Below, piece after piece: positions 51,202 to 62,451 of a stretch of DNA of 64,000 nt. The notes under the pieces are model-generated. The model was not told the origin of the DNA. It ran no database searches and worked only from the letters and a program-made list of their open reading frames with translations. The position numbers and the translations under genes are program-made. The stretch comes from Phallus indusiatus. Taxonomy: Eukaryota > Basidiomycota > Agaricomycetes > Phallales > Phallaceae. The stretch's first letter is position 1, and every line of letters starts with the position of its first letter. The stretch lies in NCBI GenBank assembly GCA_027605045.1, contig JAQFWX010000003.1, forward strand, positions 992,001 through 1,056,000, in the 5' to 3' direction.

Positions 51202-51866
51202 CTATGAACTAGACTTAGTCTTTTCACGTTCTACCCAGTCGAGCCAAGATCCTTCATAGTTTTTCACACTACAAATGAAAAAAAAAGGTTACCCAAGGGT
51301 CCTCCTAATGAGCCAATGCTTTTGCGACTTACTTAGTGAATCCATTCCTATGTGCTGTATCACAAGCGGTTGCACTACGTTTTCCACTCCGGCAGTAAAA
51401 GATAACTTCTTGGTTATGGGCGGGACGAACGTAACCGTGCTTCTGAAAGAATTCGTCTGCTTTCAGCTGAAGCGAAGCTGGGAGAACGGAAAGTGGAAGA
51501 GCAACAGCAGAGGGTATTGATCCTTGAGCAATCTCGTCTGGCTCCCTAACATCGATCAGGTACACTTCCTAGAATTGCAGATAAGACCTTGTATCCTTAT
51601 GAAAATGTTTTTGAAGCTAATCGAACTTTTGATGGCTGCTGAGATAATTTCTTTATGAACTCGTACGACACTTTTGGTGCTGTCCAATCTGATTGCTGTT
51701 TTGTGCGCTCTTCGACGACCTTTTCGTTGATCTTGCTGTCTAAAGCATTGCTTCTCCCAGAGTTAAAACGCACAGCATTCGGTGTTAAACGGGGAGTAAG
51801 TAGAGCACTAGTCCTTCCGAATGCTTGTCCAGAAACTACAGTCCGTCGTAAAACGTACCGAAACAT
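51202..51866 (-). CDS. Mitochondrial rhodanese-domain sulfurtransferase
   Basis: A single rhodanese domain with a mitochondrial leader. The ATG at 51866 starts MFRYVLRRTVVSGQAFGRTS and is followed by TPRLTPNAVRFNSGR, all acid-free and basic. After an intron near 51560-51618 (donor GTTCGA, inferred) the domain reads VYLIDVREPDEIAQGSIPSA. The active-site loop is FYCRSGKRSATA with a catalytic-type Cys. It ends NYEGSWLDWVEREKTKSSS at 51202, the typical C-terminal GSW block. Such enzymes transfer sulfane sulfur, for example to cyanide or thiols. A link with Fe-S assembly is suggested only by the adjacent frataxin. Confidence 0.88.
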
Positions 51867-52365
51867 GTGGGAGGATTATAACAGAGGTTGAATCGCGAGA
51901 AACTGCGAATTAATATGATGACAAGAGTGATTACAAAGTCCAGTTATGTCACATTGTTGACTGTTGTAGACTCGCTTATAGCTTGCGCGATTTTTGCTAC
52001 AACAACTGTTTCTCCCTCCCACCTCAGTTTTCTCCCTCTCTCTCTCTCACCGTCTCATTCCTCTCACTGACCACTAAACCTACCCTCATCGATGCAACTG
52101 TAATGCATAATGGCTTGAAGTTCGTTGATTATTGACAATGCACGCAACATGACCCATTAGCAAAGTGCCGAGTCCTATCCTGGCCGCTCAACAACTTCAC
52201 CAAGCTCTCAACCCGGCGCTTCATCCAGGATTCATGTCAGCCTGATTAGTCATTGAACGGATGACTAAGCCCTGAAGGCCTGACCTCTTTGCCGACTCCC
52301 AACCGACTCCTGTCGGTATTCGCAGCTAATCTCCAAACTTCAGTCTCAATACTCGGTGCTCAATT
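51867..52365. other. Rhodanese/CTR divergent spacer
   Basis: About 500 bp between divergent genes, with a CT-rich tract at 52012-52060. It should hold both promoters. I could not assign a copper or iron element with confidence. Confidence 0.5.
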
Positions 52366-53146
52366 ATGGATATGGCAGGAATGACCATGATAGGGGTATG
52401 TACCATGAGAACCGATGAAAGCAATTTGAAGTCAATTTCGTTTCTCTACAACTTTTAGGTGGTACCATGGGTGGGTCGATGAAACCGTGGTTACATTTTA
52501 CCCAAGGCGAAAATATCTTTTTCATGGCATGGGTACCAACTTCATCCGGGGCAGTTTTCGGAGCATGCATCGGTCTTTTTATGCTTGCTCTGGTTGAACG
52601 ATGGGTTGCATCTATGCGGAGTATTATGGGTGCATATTGGTATCAAAGGTAGAAAATACAGCATGCAAGTGATGGCGAAAAGCTTTTCGTTAATTCTTTC
52701 TTCATTATAGAATGCTGGACGTTTCTTCCACACGTCTGATGCTTCCGCCAGACGATACTTCTCTCAGCAAGAAAGTCTTAGAAGAAGGCAGCGAAGAAAG
52801 CCTCCCTCAGGCCATTGCCCATCCTCGCCCAAACTCGGTCAGTCATGTTCGACGTGGTTACCCCTTCATCCTCTCCCACGAAGTTTCCCGTGGAGTTCTG
52901 TTTGCCTTCCAGTCCGCTCTGGGCTATTCGCTAATGTTGGCCGTCATGTGAGACCATTTACAATTGTTCTTCATTATTTTCCCGAAACAGTTTGGCTAAA
53001 AAAATTTTTTTCTTACTTTTCCCTGCTTTTTATTTTGTAAATTTAGGACCTTTCACGCGGGATACATCATTTCAATCGTTATTGGGCTCGGCGTGGGCGA
53101 AGTACTATTCGGCCGTTTCGCCTCTAACGCCCATCATCATGCGTAG
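52366..53146 (+). CDS. CTR-family copper transporter
   Basis: Imports Cu(I) as a trimer. The ATG at 52366 gives a Met-rich start, MDMAGMTMIG, then GTMGGSMKPWLHF after an intron whose ends are not fixed. TM1 is the NIFFMAWVPTSSGAVFGACIG region with LFMLALVERW. A cytosolic loop follows (LDVSSTRLMLPPDD...HPRPNS). TM2 has the copper-binding MLAVM (MxxxM), and after an intron TM3 has TFHAGYIISIVIGLGVGEVL, with the GxxxG packing motif. It ends in a His cluster, NAHHHA (stop at 53146). All CTR hallmarks are present. The neighbour downstream is a metalloreductase, which is functionally apt. Confidence 0.92.
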
Positions 53147-53580
53147 ACGGCTAAAGAGCTGCTACATTATGCCTAAATTTCGTTATATATGTATGTAAAT
53201 TTGGAATTACCAACTTTTAGCCAACCGAAAAGTGACAGTCGGATGGTTCTCATAATGTTGCCCCTCATGGTCTAACGTAAACTTTCGTCGGCGAAGGACC
53301 CTTTTCATGTCATGAGTCTAATTGAGTGTAAACGAGGCCAGGTATATAAAAAATTCTTGACAAAATAAACATTGCATGTGTTGAAAAAAATTTTTGTCTA
53401 GGGCCTTCTTCCGGATGTATATTCATGTAAAAATATTTGTCTCAAGCGCCTACCTAGTCCTAGCAGCTGCAGCTCCTAGCAAACCACTTTGATTTATTAT
53501 TTTAAACTTTTCCCCTTCCCCTCTCTCCTGTATATTTGAGCATTTCGTGGACTGGATTGTTCTTCTTTGCTGCACCAAGT
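53147..53580. other. CTR to FRE spacer
   Basis: About 430 bp, holding the CTR 3' end and the FRE promoter. A GC-rich partial palindrome, CAGCTGCAGCT, lies near 53464. No feature is certain. Confidence 0.4.
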
Positions 53581-55634
53581 ATGTCAAACCCCGGGACGCC
53601 TTATCTAGATCCGAACTTTTATATTTACGAGTAGGTCTTTCTCGAACTTAAACTTCCGTCTTTCTGCAACTAACGACTTCGCCAGCTCATATGTCAGTGA
53701 TCCACCGTATCAGGTCAAGTTTACGATAGCATGGACAGCTCTGACGGCCTTGTGCGTGTTCCTTTCTGTCCCAAAACTCCTCAAAGCTTGGCGAACCGGT
53801 CGGTTATGGCAAACCTGGGCTGTTAAAGAGAATGTGTATAATGTCGATTACAAGCCAGTAGATACCCCGGAGAAGATTATTCCTCGAACAGCTGATAGCT
53901 CCACTTTCAATCAATTTGCATCTATAATTCTCAAGTGTAGCCTGTGTAGGGTTCCCTATCTGAATTTGAACGTCGGTCAAAGTAATGTCATTTCGCAATA
54001 ATCTAAGGCTAGTTTTTTGAATTCTCTTGATGACAGTTTTGATATCGGGCTTATACTTCGGGGTGACACTTTTCTGCATATTCTACAAATCCCCAATTGT
54101 CTTTAGTCCCAACCGTGCAGGTTAAGGTCTTATTTCTGTGATGGCTTCACTATGCATACACTGACAAGGCACCGTTAGGCTTCATCGCGCTCGCTCAGCT
54201 GCCATTCATATTTCTTTTCGCTTGCAAAAATAGCATCCTATCTGTACTCTTGGGACTCGGATATGAGAAAGTAAATTTCCTGCACAGATGGGCTGGGCGT
54301 ATTCTATTCTTTTCTATAACGATTCACGGTGGGCTATGGATAAATAATGACCGCACAGCGGGAACTCCTATCATCGGCTCGGCCAAGGAAACATTGGGCG
54401 TTGCTGCTTACGGACTGTTGGGCACTATATTCCTCACCTCACTCCCCCCGGTCAGAAAGCATGCCTACCAAATGTTCACCACGATCCAGTGAGCAAATTA
54501 TTTTCCTCCTTGTGTTGTTTTTTCTGTTTTAACAGAGAATGACTCATATTCGCTTACAGTATTATCGGATACGTGAGCTTTTTCATCGTCATTTGTTACC
54601 ACACATTGTACGCGATTCCGTGGATATTCCCTCCGATAGCGTTTTACGGATTCGATTTATTGGCTCGTCTTTTGAGAACTCGGATTAAGGAAGCAATTTT
54701 AATTCCTATTGGTGATCAAATGACGTTGGTAAGACTATAATTGTAGTCGTTGACGGTTCTAATAGTTTTACCATTTAAGATTCATATCCAAGGTTGCGAT
54801 GGCGGTTGGATAGCCGGACAGCATCTCCGGTTGAGAGTATTCTTCTCGGGTCGAATGCTCGAATCGCACCCACTCACAATTGCCAATTCTCCTTCTCCTG
54901 TTTCTTGCATTTCTTCTGGTGAAATCATTCTGGGAGTTCGTGTCAACGGAGATTGGTCCCATGCTTTGAATGAAGTTGCACGACGGGCCGAAAAACAGCA
55001 TCTACAAGTCAGCGTAATGCTTGACGGTCCTTATGGGGGCTCGAGCATTGATCTTGGAAACTTCGAGAATGCTATACTCATTGCAGGGGATCCGGCATCA
55101 CATTCACGCTTGGCTTACTTGACGATATAGTAGGACGCGTTGTCAATATGAAACGCAAAGGTGGCGAGAAGACAAGACGGGTTAAATTTGTGTGGTGTAT
55201 CAAATCCTTTGGTCGGTGAATCTGTACTTTTTATACATGCCATCACTAAATTATCTGCCCGTACAGGTTCAATCTCATGGTTTGCTCCAATGTTGGTCGA
55301 TATAGCGTTAAAAGCACAGAGCTCTTCGATCACCCTTCATATTGAGATTTTCGTCACATGTTTATGTGATCCTGAATCGGTCCCAGTGATACCAAACTGC
55401 GAAGTGAGTATCGAAAAGCCTCGCGTCGCGAAACTTCTGGATACCTTCTTAAATGGCGCAGTGGACCTTGAAGCCGGAAAGCGTAATAAGGCTGATTTGA
55501 ACGGGCTTGCTCTAGCAGTCAGTGGACCAAAATCTCTAACAACGGAGGCTCAGAGTACCGTCGCTAAGTTATCAATCGGTCAAATGCGTAGAATTGGAAA
55601 TGTAGCTTTACATACGGAAGAGTTTAGTTTATGA
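53581..55634 (+). CDS. Ferric/cupric reductase (FRE family), frame broken at 55.09 kb
   Basis: A plasma-membrane flavocytochrome that reduces Fe(III) or Cu(II). The ATG at 53581 gives MSNPGTPYLDPNFYIY. Membrane segments include FTIAWTALTALCVFLSV, ALAQLPFIFLFACK, and heme-ligand segments FLHRWAGRILFFSITIHG and VSFFIVICYHTLYAIPWIF. The FAD part has AGQHLRLRVFF and the ESHPLTIANS motif, then LDGPYGGSS. In the NADPH-binding loop the message reads ILIAG, then AGDPASHSRL to a stop. Shifting one base restores SGITFTLGLLDDIVGR and KFVWCIKSFG, and the normal tail SGPKSLTTEAQSTVAKLS. So one G appears lost at 55086-55089. Either a sequence error or a broken gene. Confidence 0.88.
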
Positions 55635-55684
55635 AACAAATGAATATGTATATGTATATATATTGCTTTGGGTTATAGTTTCCT

Positions 55685-56749
55685 TCAGGATAAACGACGC
55701 AGGTCTTTACCGGCGGCGACTAGTTTGCCCGAAGTAACATCAACATTTCGAGTCAAATCATCCAACAGTTCGTTCTGTTCTTCAATTTCTTGGGAAATAG
55801 CCATCCCGAGATGTTTCTGTCGTCTGAGAATGGTTGTAAGGCGGGCAGCTTGATCGTCTTGTTGTTCCATCTGAAGCTTCTGCAAACCTAACAATCCTTG
55901 ATCATCCAAAGGTCTTGTTTGTTCGGTTTCCTGGGGTATCTCCTTGACTCCGAAGACGCGGGAAACGGCCTTCGCATGCGGTCGTGATTGTGAACTCAAT
56001 AAGGCTTCCCTGTCTGCTTGTGGTGATGGCATCTGCACGCTAACACCTTGTCTTGTAGTTCGAACGGCTGACACCATTTTTTGAAGTCGTTCACAATCGT
56101 CCTGCAGAGAAGCAATCATGTCGTTCCGCCGTTGAAGTTCACCGGAAGTAAGACCTTGATCGTTGAGACCCTCCAAGCCTCTAGCGAGGACGCCCAGTTT
56201 ATCTAACAATAGCACGAGCTTCCTTTTTGCTGAGACATTGGTAGCTTGAGAGCCTGAAACATCCCCCAAATCGACGAGTGAGTTTCGCTTGGTGATGTCA
56301 GCCATCACATCTCTGACTAATACAGTAAGATTAGAATGCTCTTCTATCCAAGAAGATAGGGTGAATTGGTGGGAAGACGAGTGATCAACCGTCCCGTGAG
56401 CCGTTAAAGGAATTTCCAGGAATTCGTTAAACTCGCGAAGTTCACGCCATCTAGCGTCTTTAGAGGCAACAATTTCACGAAGGTATCGTTCGAGACCAGA
56501 AACGCGTTCTTCCAAAATAGTTGGGTTCTGTTTTGTGAAAGAGAATGGATGCTTTGGGGGAAGGGAGACAGGAGGTTCTGAGCCTGTTTTCGTCCGCAAT
56601 TCCTTATCGAGCTCCGCGAATTCTGAGTAACGACGGTATATTTGCCATGAACGGACAGCTGTTTGTACTTGGATAATATAAACTATGTGTGTTTTCGGTT
56701 TATATCTTTGTTCATGTCCGAGGATTCGAACTGAGTGAATGACGGACAT
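55685..56749 (-). CDS. VAM7: VAM7-like PX-domain SNARE
   Basis: A vacuolar Qc-SNARE tethered by PI3P binding. It is one open frame without introns, from the ATG at 56749 (MSVIHSVRILGHEQRYKPKT). The PX domain includes YRRYSEFAELDKELRTK and PPKHPFSFTKQNPTILEERV, then GLERYLREIVAS. A middle linker follows. The SNARE motif is RLTTILRRQKHLGMAISQEI, then EEQNELLDDLTRNVDVT, with the Gln zero layer in EEQNELL. No membrane anchor is present, as in Vam7, which depends on HOPS and PI3P. Length (354 residues) is close to the family. It is convergent with FRE (50 bp apart). Confident. Confidence 0.92.
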   Translation of the reverse strand: MSVIHSVRILGHEQRYKPKTHIVYIIQVQTAVRSWQIYRRYSEFAELDKELRTKTGSEPPVSLPPKHPFSFTKQNPTILEERVSGLERYLREIVASKDARWRELREFNEFLEIPLTAHGTVDHSSSHQFTLSSWIEEHSNLTVLVRDVMADITKRNSLVDLGDVSGSQATNVSAKRKLVLLLDKLGVLARGLEGLNDQGLTSGELQRRNDMIASLQDDCERLQKMVSAVRTTRQGVSVQMPSPQADREALLSSQSRPHAKAVSRVFGVKEIPQETEQTRPLDDQGLLGLQKLQMEQQDDQAARLTTILRRQKHLGMAISQEIEEQNELLDDLTRNVDVTSGKLVAAGKDLRRLS

Positions 56750-57007
56750 AATTGAGAACTTGAGAAGGGTTTGGAGACGCCTGCGTTACTATGGACTTCA
56801 GGAGTTTTAGTCAACGTTCATTCTGAGGAAAAGAAAAACAGACATCCAACAGCTCGCTCGAACGAGGCTATAGTAGCAAGGATGGAATTCTCGGATACGC
56901 CAAGTGATACTATATAGTAGGAGCTTACGTAACTCCCACACACTTTTCCCCGTGCCCGCCATCGACGTTTTCTCTGCGAGTACGCCCCAGCATCGAGGAC
57001 ATTAACG

Positions 57008-60000
57008 ATGGCACCGTACTCAAAGCCTGAAACGGTCATAAAGCAGGCGGAAGGGTTGATATCTGTTGGACAATCTCATGCCGCGCTACAATTGCTCACC
57101 GAGATGTTCTCGTCTAAACGACTCCGTTCCACTCCTATAGCATCCCTAGAGCCCATTGTGCTTCGCTTTGTCGAACTATGTGTCGATTTGAGAAAAGGCA
57201 GGACTGCCAAAGAAGGTCTCATGCAATATAAAAACATCGCTCAAAACACCAGTGTCGCGAGTATAGAAGCAGTCATCAAACGTTTTGTGCAACTTGCGGA
57301 TGCCAAAGTTCAAGAGGCTCAGGAAAAGGCTGAAAAAGCAGTTGCGTTAATCGACGTCGATGATTTGGAAGCTAGCGAAACCCCAGAAAGCATTCTTCTT
57401 GGTGCTGTTAGCGGTGACCAAAACAAAGACCGAACAGACAGAGCTCTGGTCACCCCATGGTTAAAATTCTTGTGGGAAAGCTATCGTACCGCGCTGGAGA
57501 CTTTGAAAAATAACGCTCGTTTAGAAGCGATATATCAAGTAGGTCCTTTTGTTGTTACCTTTCGTAGAAGTTAATGACCCAACCCTTGCAGCAAATTGCG
57601 CACCAAGCCTTCAAGTTCTGCTTAAGGCATGTTCGAAAAGTCGAGTTTCGTCGTCTTTGCGAGACCTTGCGTCTTCACTTAGCTAACGTAGCGAAATACG
57701 CTCACCAACCTCATTCAATCAATCTGTCGGACCCAGATACGCTACAACACCACCTTGACACACGTTTTGCTCAGCTCAATACTTCGGTAGAACTGGAGCT
57801 CTGGCAAGAGGCATTCCGATCTGTCGAAGACATACACAATCTTCTTACCATGGCCAAAAAAGCACCGCGACCTGCGATGATGGCGAATTATTATGAGAAT
57901 CTGACAAGAATTTTCCTGACAAGCGGTAACGTCTTATTCCATGCCGCGGCATGGAGCAGGTTCTACGTTACGGCACAGAGCTCAGGTGGAAAGAGCGAAG
58001 ATGAACTTTCCAAATTAGCTGGACAGGTTCTTATGAGTGCACTAGCTGTTCCTACTGCGTTACCGGATCACGAGGGAGAAGTCGAGGATGGAAAAGGCCG
58101 AAATGGACGTTTGACCGCCCTCCTTGGTTTAACGAAACTACCTACACGAGCGGGATTACTCCATGAAGCTGTTAGTATACTCATTCCTGTTCTAGCTGTG
58201 ACTACACTTACCCGTTTAATAGCTTTCCAGAGGCACACTCAAAATGTCACCCGAGCCCGTTCGTAAACTGTACCATATTCTAGAAGTTTCATTTGAACCT
58301 CTTAGCCTGTGTTCTCGAGCAGCACCCATTCTCAGCGATCTTGCGAAAGATGAAGCCTATGTCTCTTATTTGCCGTTAATCCGGCAGGTTCTCATTTTCA
58401 AACTACTTTTTCAACTCTCTGACATTTATTCTTCAATCAAAATTTCCAAATTACAAGCCCTCGTGGAACCATTGAATGACTCCTTCGACAAACCTACAAG
58501 TTCCTCTACACCATGGGCAGATCAGAAACTGGAGACGATTCTCATGTCCGCAGTCCATACTGGGCAGATTTATATTCGAATTGATCATGCTGAGGGCACC
58601 ATAACATTCTCCGAATCGCTCTTCACGCCATCAGCTCCTGTATCTTTGCAACCCTCTTTGGGATCTGTTTTCATCTCCCGCGTCAATACTGTAGCCACGA
58701 CTCTACATACCACTCTTCAAGCACTATATCCAGTTTCGCAGCCTTCACAAGAAGAAAAGACCCAGGGCTTGATTAATGCGGCTCAAGCTGAAAGAAAAGC
58801 GGTCCATGTTCGCCAATTGATTATCGCTCGCCGTCGTGAGCTTTTGTCCGAGCTCTCTGTTCGGAGAGAAAGGGAGGAGGCTAGTCGCAAGGCTGAACAA
58901 CTTCGTCGTGATAAAGAAGAGGAATCCCGACGTGCGATTGAGGACGTTCGTCGCAAACAAGTTGAACAAGCGCGTAGGACACTTGAGCAATCCAAGACAG
59001 AAGAAGCTCGTAGGATCGCTCAAACCCTTAAAACGAAGATGAATGTTCCGATTGAGGTAGGTCCCGTTGGGTCTTTGAATTTTTGTCCCGAGATTTAATT
59101 TCTCAATGTTCCAGGATATCGACACCACTGATCCTGATGTGCTGCTTCGGATGCAAATTGCTCAGATTGAAAAGGAGAAGCGCGAGCAGACAGAGCGTTT
59201 GCGAATAGTTGCCAAACGTATTGATCATCTTGAGCGCGCCTTCCGAAGAGAAGAACGACCATTGCTCACTCAAGATTATGAACATCAACAGAAAGAAGAT
59301 CGCGAAGCCCATGAGTCACGAATTCAGACGACTATTGCCGCCGCCAAGGAGAAAGTTAACGAAGATTTAGCCACGAAGAAACGCTTATCGCGCATGTTAT
59401 CAGATTTCAAGTCTAAACGTGATTTCATTGAAGAAAAACGTAACGAAGAGTATAATAAGCGTAAAGCTATCGCTGATAAAAAGGCTGCGGAAGAAAAGGC
59501 GAAGAGACGGAAAGAGATTCTGGCTGCTCGTGAAGAAGAAAGAAAGAAACAGGAAGAGGAAGAGAGAAGACAAAGGGAAGAAGCCGAAGAGCTACGCCGC
59601 AAAGAAGAAGGTAAGCCCCTAAATAAAAATTGTAAAAATTGTTCTCTTATCAGTTCACTCATGACATTCGTAGCCTTGCGGGCTGAAGAGGAACGTAAGA
59701 GACTTGAAGAAGAAGCTGCTGCCGAGGCCAAACGTCGTGATGAAGAAGAGCGCCGTAGAAAACGTCTGGAAGAACGTGCAGCAGCTGATGAGGCTGCTCG
59801 CTTGCAACGACAACGCCAGGAAGAGGCAGCGCGCCGCGCAGAAGAAAGGAAAGCTGCCGAGAAAGCGAAGGCTGCCCGCCCACCTGAAGAACCCTGGCGT
59901 CGGTCTACCAGCTCGTTCATTGAGTCCAATGCTCCACGACCCCGCCCGGAGAGTCCTTCTGGCCCTCAGAGAGTTCGACCACCCCGTCCGGAAAGTCCTT

Positions 60001-60251
60001 CCGGTTCTCCAAGGACCCGACCACCGTTGTTTTCTGGCAAAGCACCGACCGGTGGAGGATGGCGTGAGCGAGAAGCGGCCAAAAAAGCACAAGCTGGTGC
60101 AGCTACGTCGGTTTCAAATCAAGAATCTGGATCAGCTCCGACAAGTAATCCAGCTGCCAGACACACTTCAACCGAGGTTGATGATGATGGATTCCAAACG
60201 GTAACCAAAAAGCCTGGGGTTTGGCGTCCTCGCCGGGGCGGTCATACTTAG
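57008..60251 (+). CDS. TIF32: Translation initiation factor eIF3a (TIF32)
   Basis: The largest eIF3 subunit, bridging the 40S entry channel. The ATG at 57008 gives [20 protein letters not shown]. Conserved sequence includes [20 protein letters not shown] and [20 protein letters not shown]. The solenoid and PCI region includes TRPLWR-like and [20 protein letters not shown], then [20 protein letters not shown] and [12 protein letters not shown] long coiled coil follows (from about 58790), highly charged and repetitive, with a Pro-rich end ([20 protein letters not shown]) and the typical [18 protein letters not shown] end at 60251. At least six exons. An internal exon boundary near 59610-59680 interrupts the coiled coil. 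Secure. Confidence 0.95.
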
Positions 60252-62451
60252 GCGTTTTATGATTGAGTACTGGTTAGTGGTCATGAGTGTCTATGAGTAT
60301 AAGCGTGTCATCACGTTAAATACATATTTCTTCATTTTTTCTTGCACGATTGGATGATTGATGACTATTCGTAGCTTCACATGAACTGTACGGTGACCGG
60401 ATGCATGCTTAATATACATACATATGCGACTCACTAGAACGCCGTAGTCAATGTTTATGATAAAAGGTTGACAACGGATATCCCCAATCTAAATTTCCTT
60501 GAAACAGCTGGTTTACGCTGGGTTTACGAGTATCAAAGCGGGTACAATCAAACTACCCTCAACTTCGAAATTCTAAGCTGTTCCAGGAACATTTCCGACT
60601 ATATAATCCGTGCTGGAACTTGTTCCTCCAAGAAAAGGATCAGCAGTCGGAGATGATACAAAACGAGGTGCTGTTATAACGCTTGAAGAAAGAAAATACC
60701 TCCTCAAATAAAGGATGATTTCAATAAATGATTATAAAAATCTTTAGCTATAGGGTTGTTATGTATGTGTTCACAAACTTAGAGTCCCTGCTCAGGGCAG
60801 ACGCTCATGGCCATCGGCGTCGATTTTGAAGTGGCCTTACTTGCTGGTAGGTTACACCATTCATGGATGTAAGCTCCAAGCACTTTGACACTTGTGAGCG
60901 ATCGATACACGACTACACGGCCTTTAGACCTTTGTTTTCAAACGTATATAAGGCGGCCTTGTTATTGCAGAAAGAGCTCAACATCAGTGACACAGATGAA
61001 TGATACTGAATACACGATGGGTGACAAGGACGGAAACAAACGGTATGTTATTAATTCAAGTCGATATACTAATGTAAATAATGTAAAATACACGGTGGTA
61101 TGTGGTCGTACATGATTGCCGGTATTAATTTATTATGCATTGAGGGTAAAAGGCAAGACGGAGGAAAATAGCGATAACGACCCATGAGCAAAAGACACCG
61201 TAGTCACGTCTTTTGACAGCTACTGTTTTCAATCGCATTCGAGTGATTTACTGCATCATTCATCGTGGTGTCCAAAAGCGGCGGAACAACATTAGTCTCA
61301 GGGCACGCGAAGCAATGACTATACACATAAAACTCCTCAACTGGACAAGTTTGTTGATGAGGAAGAATCCCCGTACATGTAGTCAAGTCACCTAGAAATT
61401 CTGTGTTCCAATGAAAATGGTGTATGTGTAGGATCGGGAGGCGACACGAAATATGGTGACGGAGGAGCTCCTGCGGCTGCACATGTTAATTCAGAAGAAG
61501 ATCTGCAATGATACAGACCATTGTATAATTCTCCATTTTCATCCCCCATTCAATTCCAAACTCAAGGTGTAGTCGACCATAGTTTTACTGTTTCCGGGAC
61601 AAGCATTCGAGCTAAACTGAGTCCCAGACGAACAGGTGGTAGGCAAAAAGTTTTTGGGATGGGATTTAATTGCACATTTGGATTCCACCATGTATCATTC
61701 ATCTCCGTTCTATAAGAAACAGTAGGACTAGGCTGAGTCCCATCCATAGCATCATAAGCCCAAGCCATAACTGGCGGAATTGGTACTGAATAGGAAGATG
61801 TATATGTTGGACAAACGTCAGGCGGCGAGAATTACTAAAAAAGCGTGAAATAACCATGGATATTTTGGGGATTATGTTAAGTAGCTGGAGAAGACGTTGT
61901 ATTGGAATAAAGCAGGTGGGTGCCGCTATTTGTCAAGGAACATTAGATTCAGTTTCCGCGAACGTAACAGTGTCAAAGGGGATGTGTACTTAACAAAGTC
62001 GTTGAAATGATTAGTGATGAGCTTGTGGTTGTAGTTGTTGTACGTATTTGCGGAATGAGGAGCATCTGAGATAACAACCCGTCGATTTATTCATGGTGCT
62101 CATGATTGAGAGACGTATTGACCGACGCTTTATCAAATCTGGATGGAAATGAAACCCATACTAGGTGGCGATTCTTGGTAATACTGCGAGCAATATGTTG
62201 TCTCATTCATTCGAACTACACCCTTGGAATTCGTGGTGCCACTTGTCGGCGCGTTGTCTTCAGTCAAACAGGCTCATACCTATGTCAGTCTCAAGTACAC
62301 GAAAAAAAATTAGAAAATTTCCACCACTTCCGTTGCACTCATGAGCTATTAATTATCGGCGTGTTCAGGAGCATTGGATACTTGTTAAATACTGGTTACT
62401 ACAAGAAACTATTCGGGTCACAGCGAGTCACAATTCAACGGTCATATTAAC
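60252..62451. other. Gene-free stretch between eIF3a and PHB1
   Basis: A 2.2-kb spacer, the longest in the window. Plus-strand frames are short and unrecognisable. On the minus strand two frames (61562-61768 and 61204-61482) hold Cys-bearing sequence. In another minus frame (61600-61690) TTCSSGTQFSSNACPGN reads like a small secreted protein but is interrupted by stops. No intact gene, tRNA or repeat can be supported. It may be promoter plus a decayed gene. Confidence 0.5.

Noticed and set aside
59324..59929. Long minus-strand ORF (201 codons) opposite eIF3a
   Set aside because: It is rich in Ser/Arg/Leu because it is the antisense of the Lys/Glu/Arg coiled-coil repeat. The plus strand has clear eIF3a homology.
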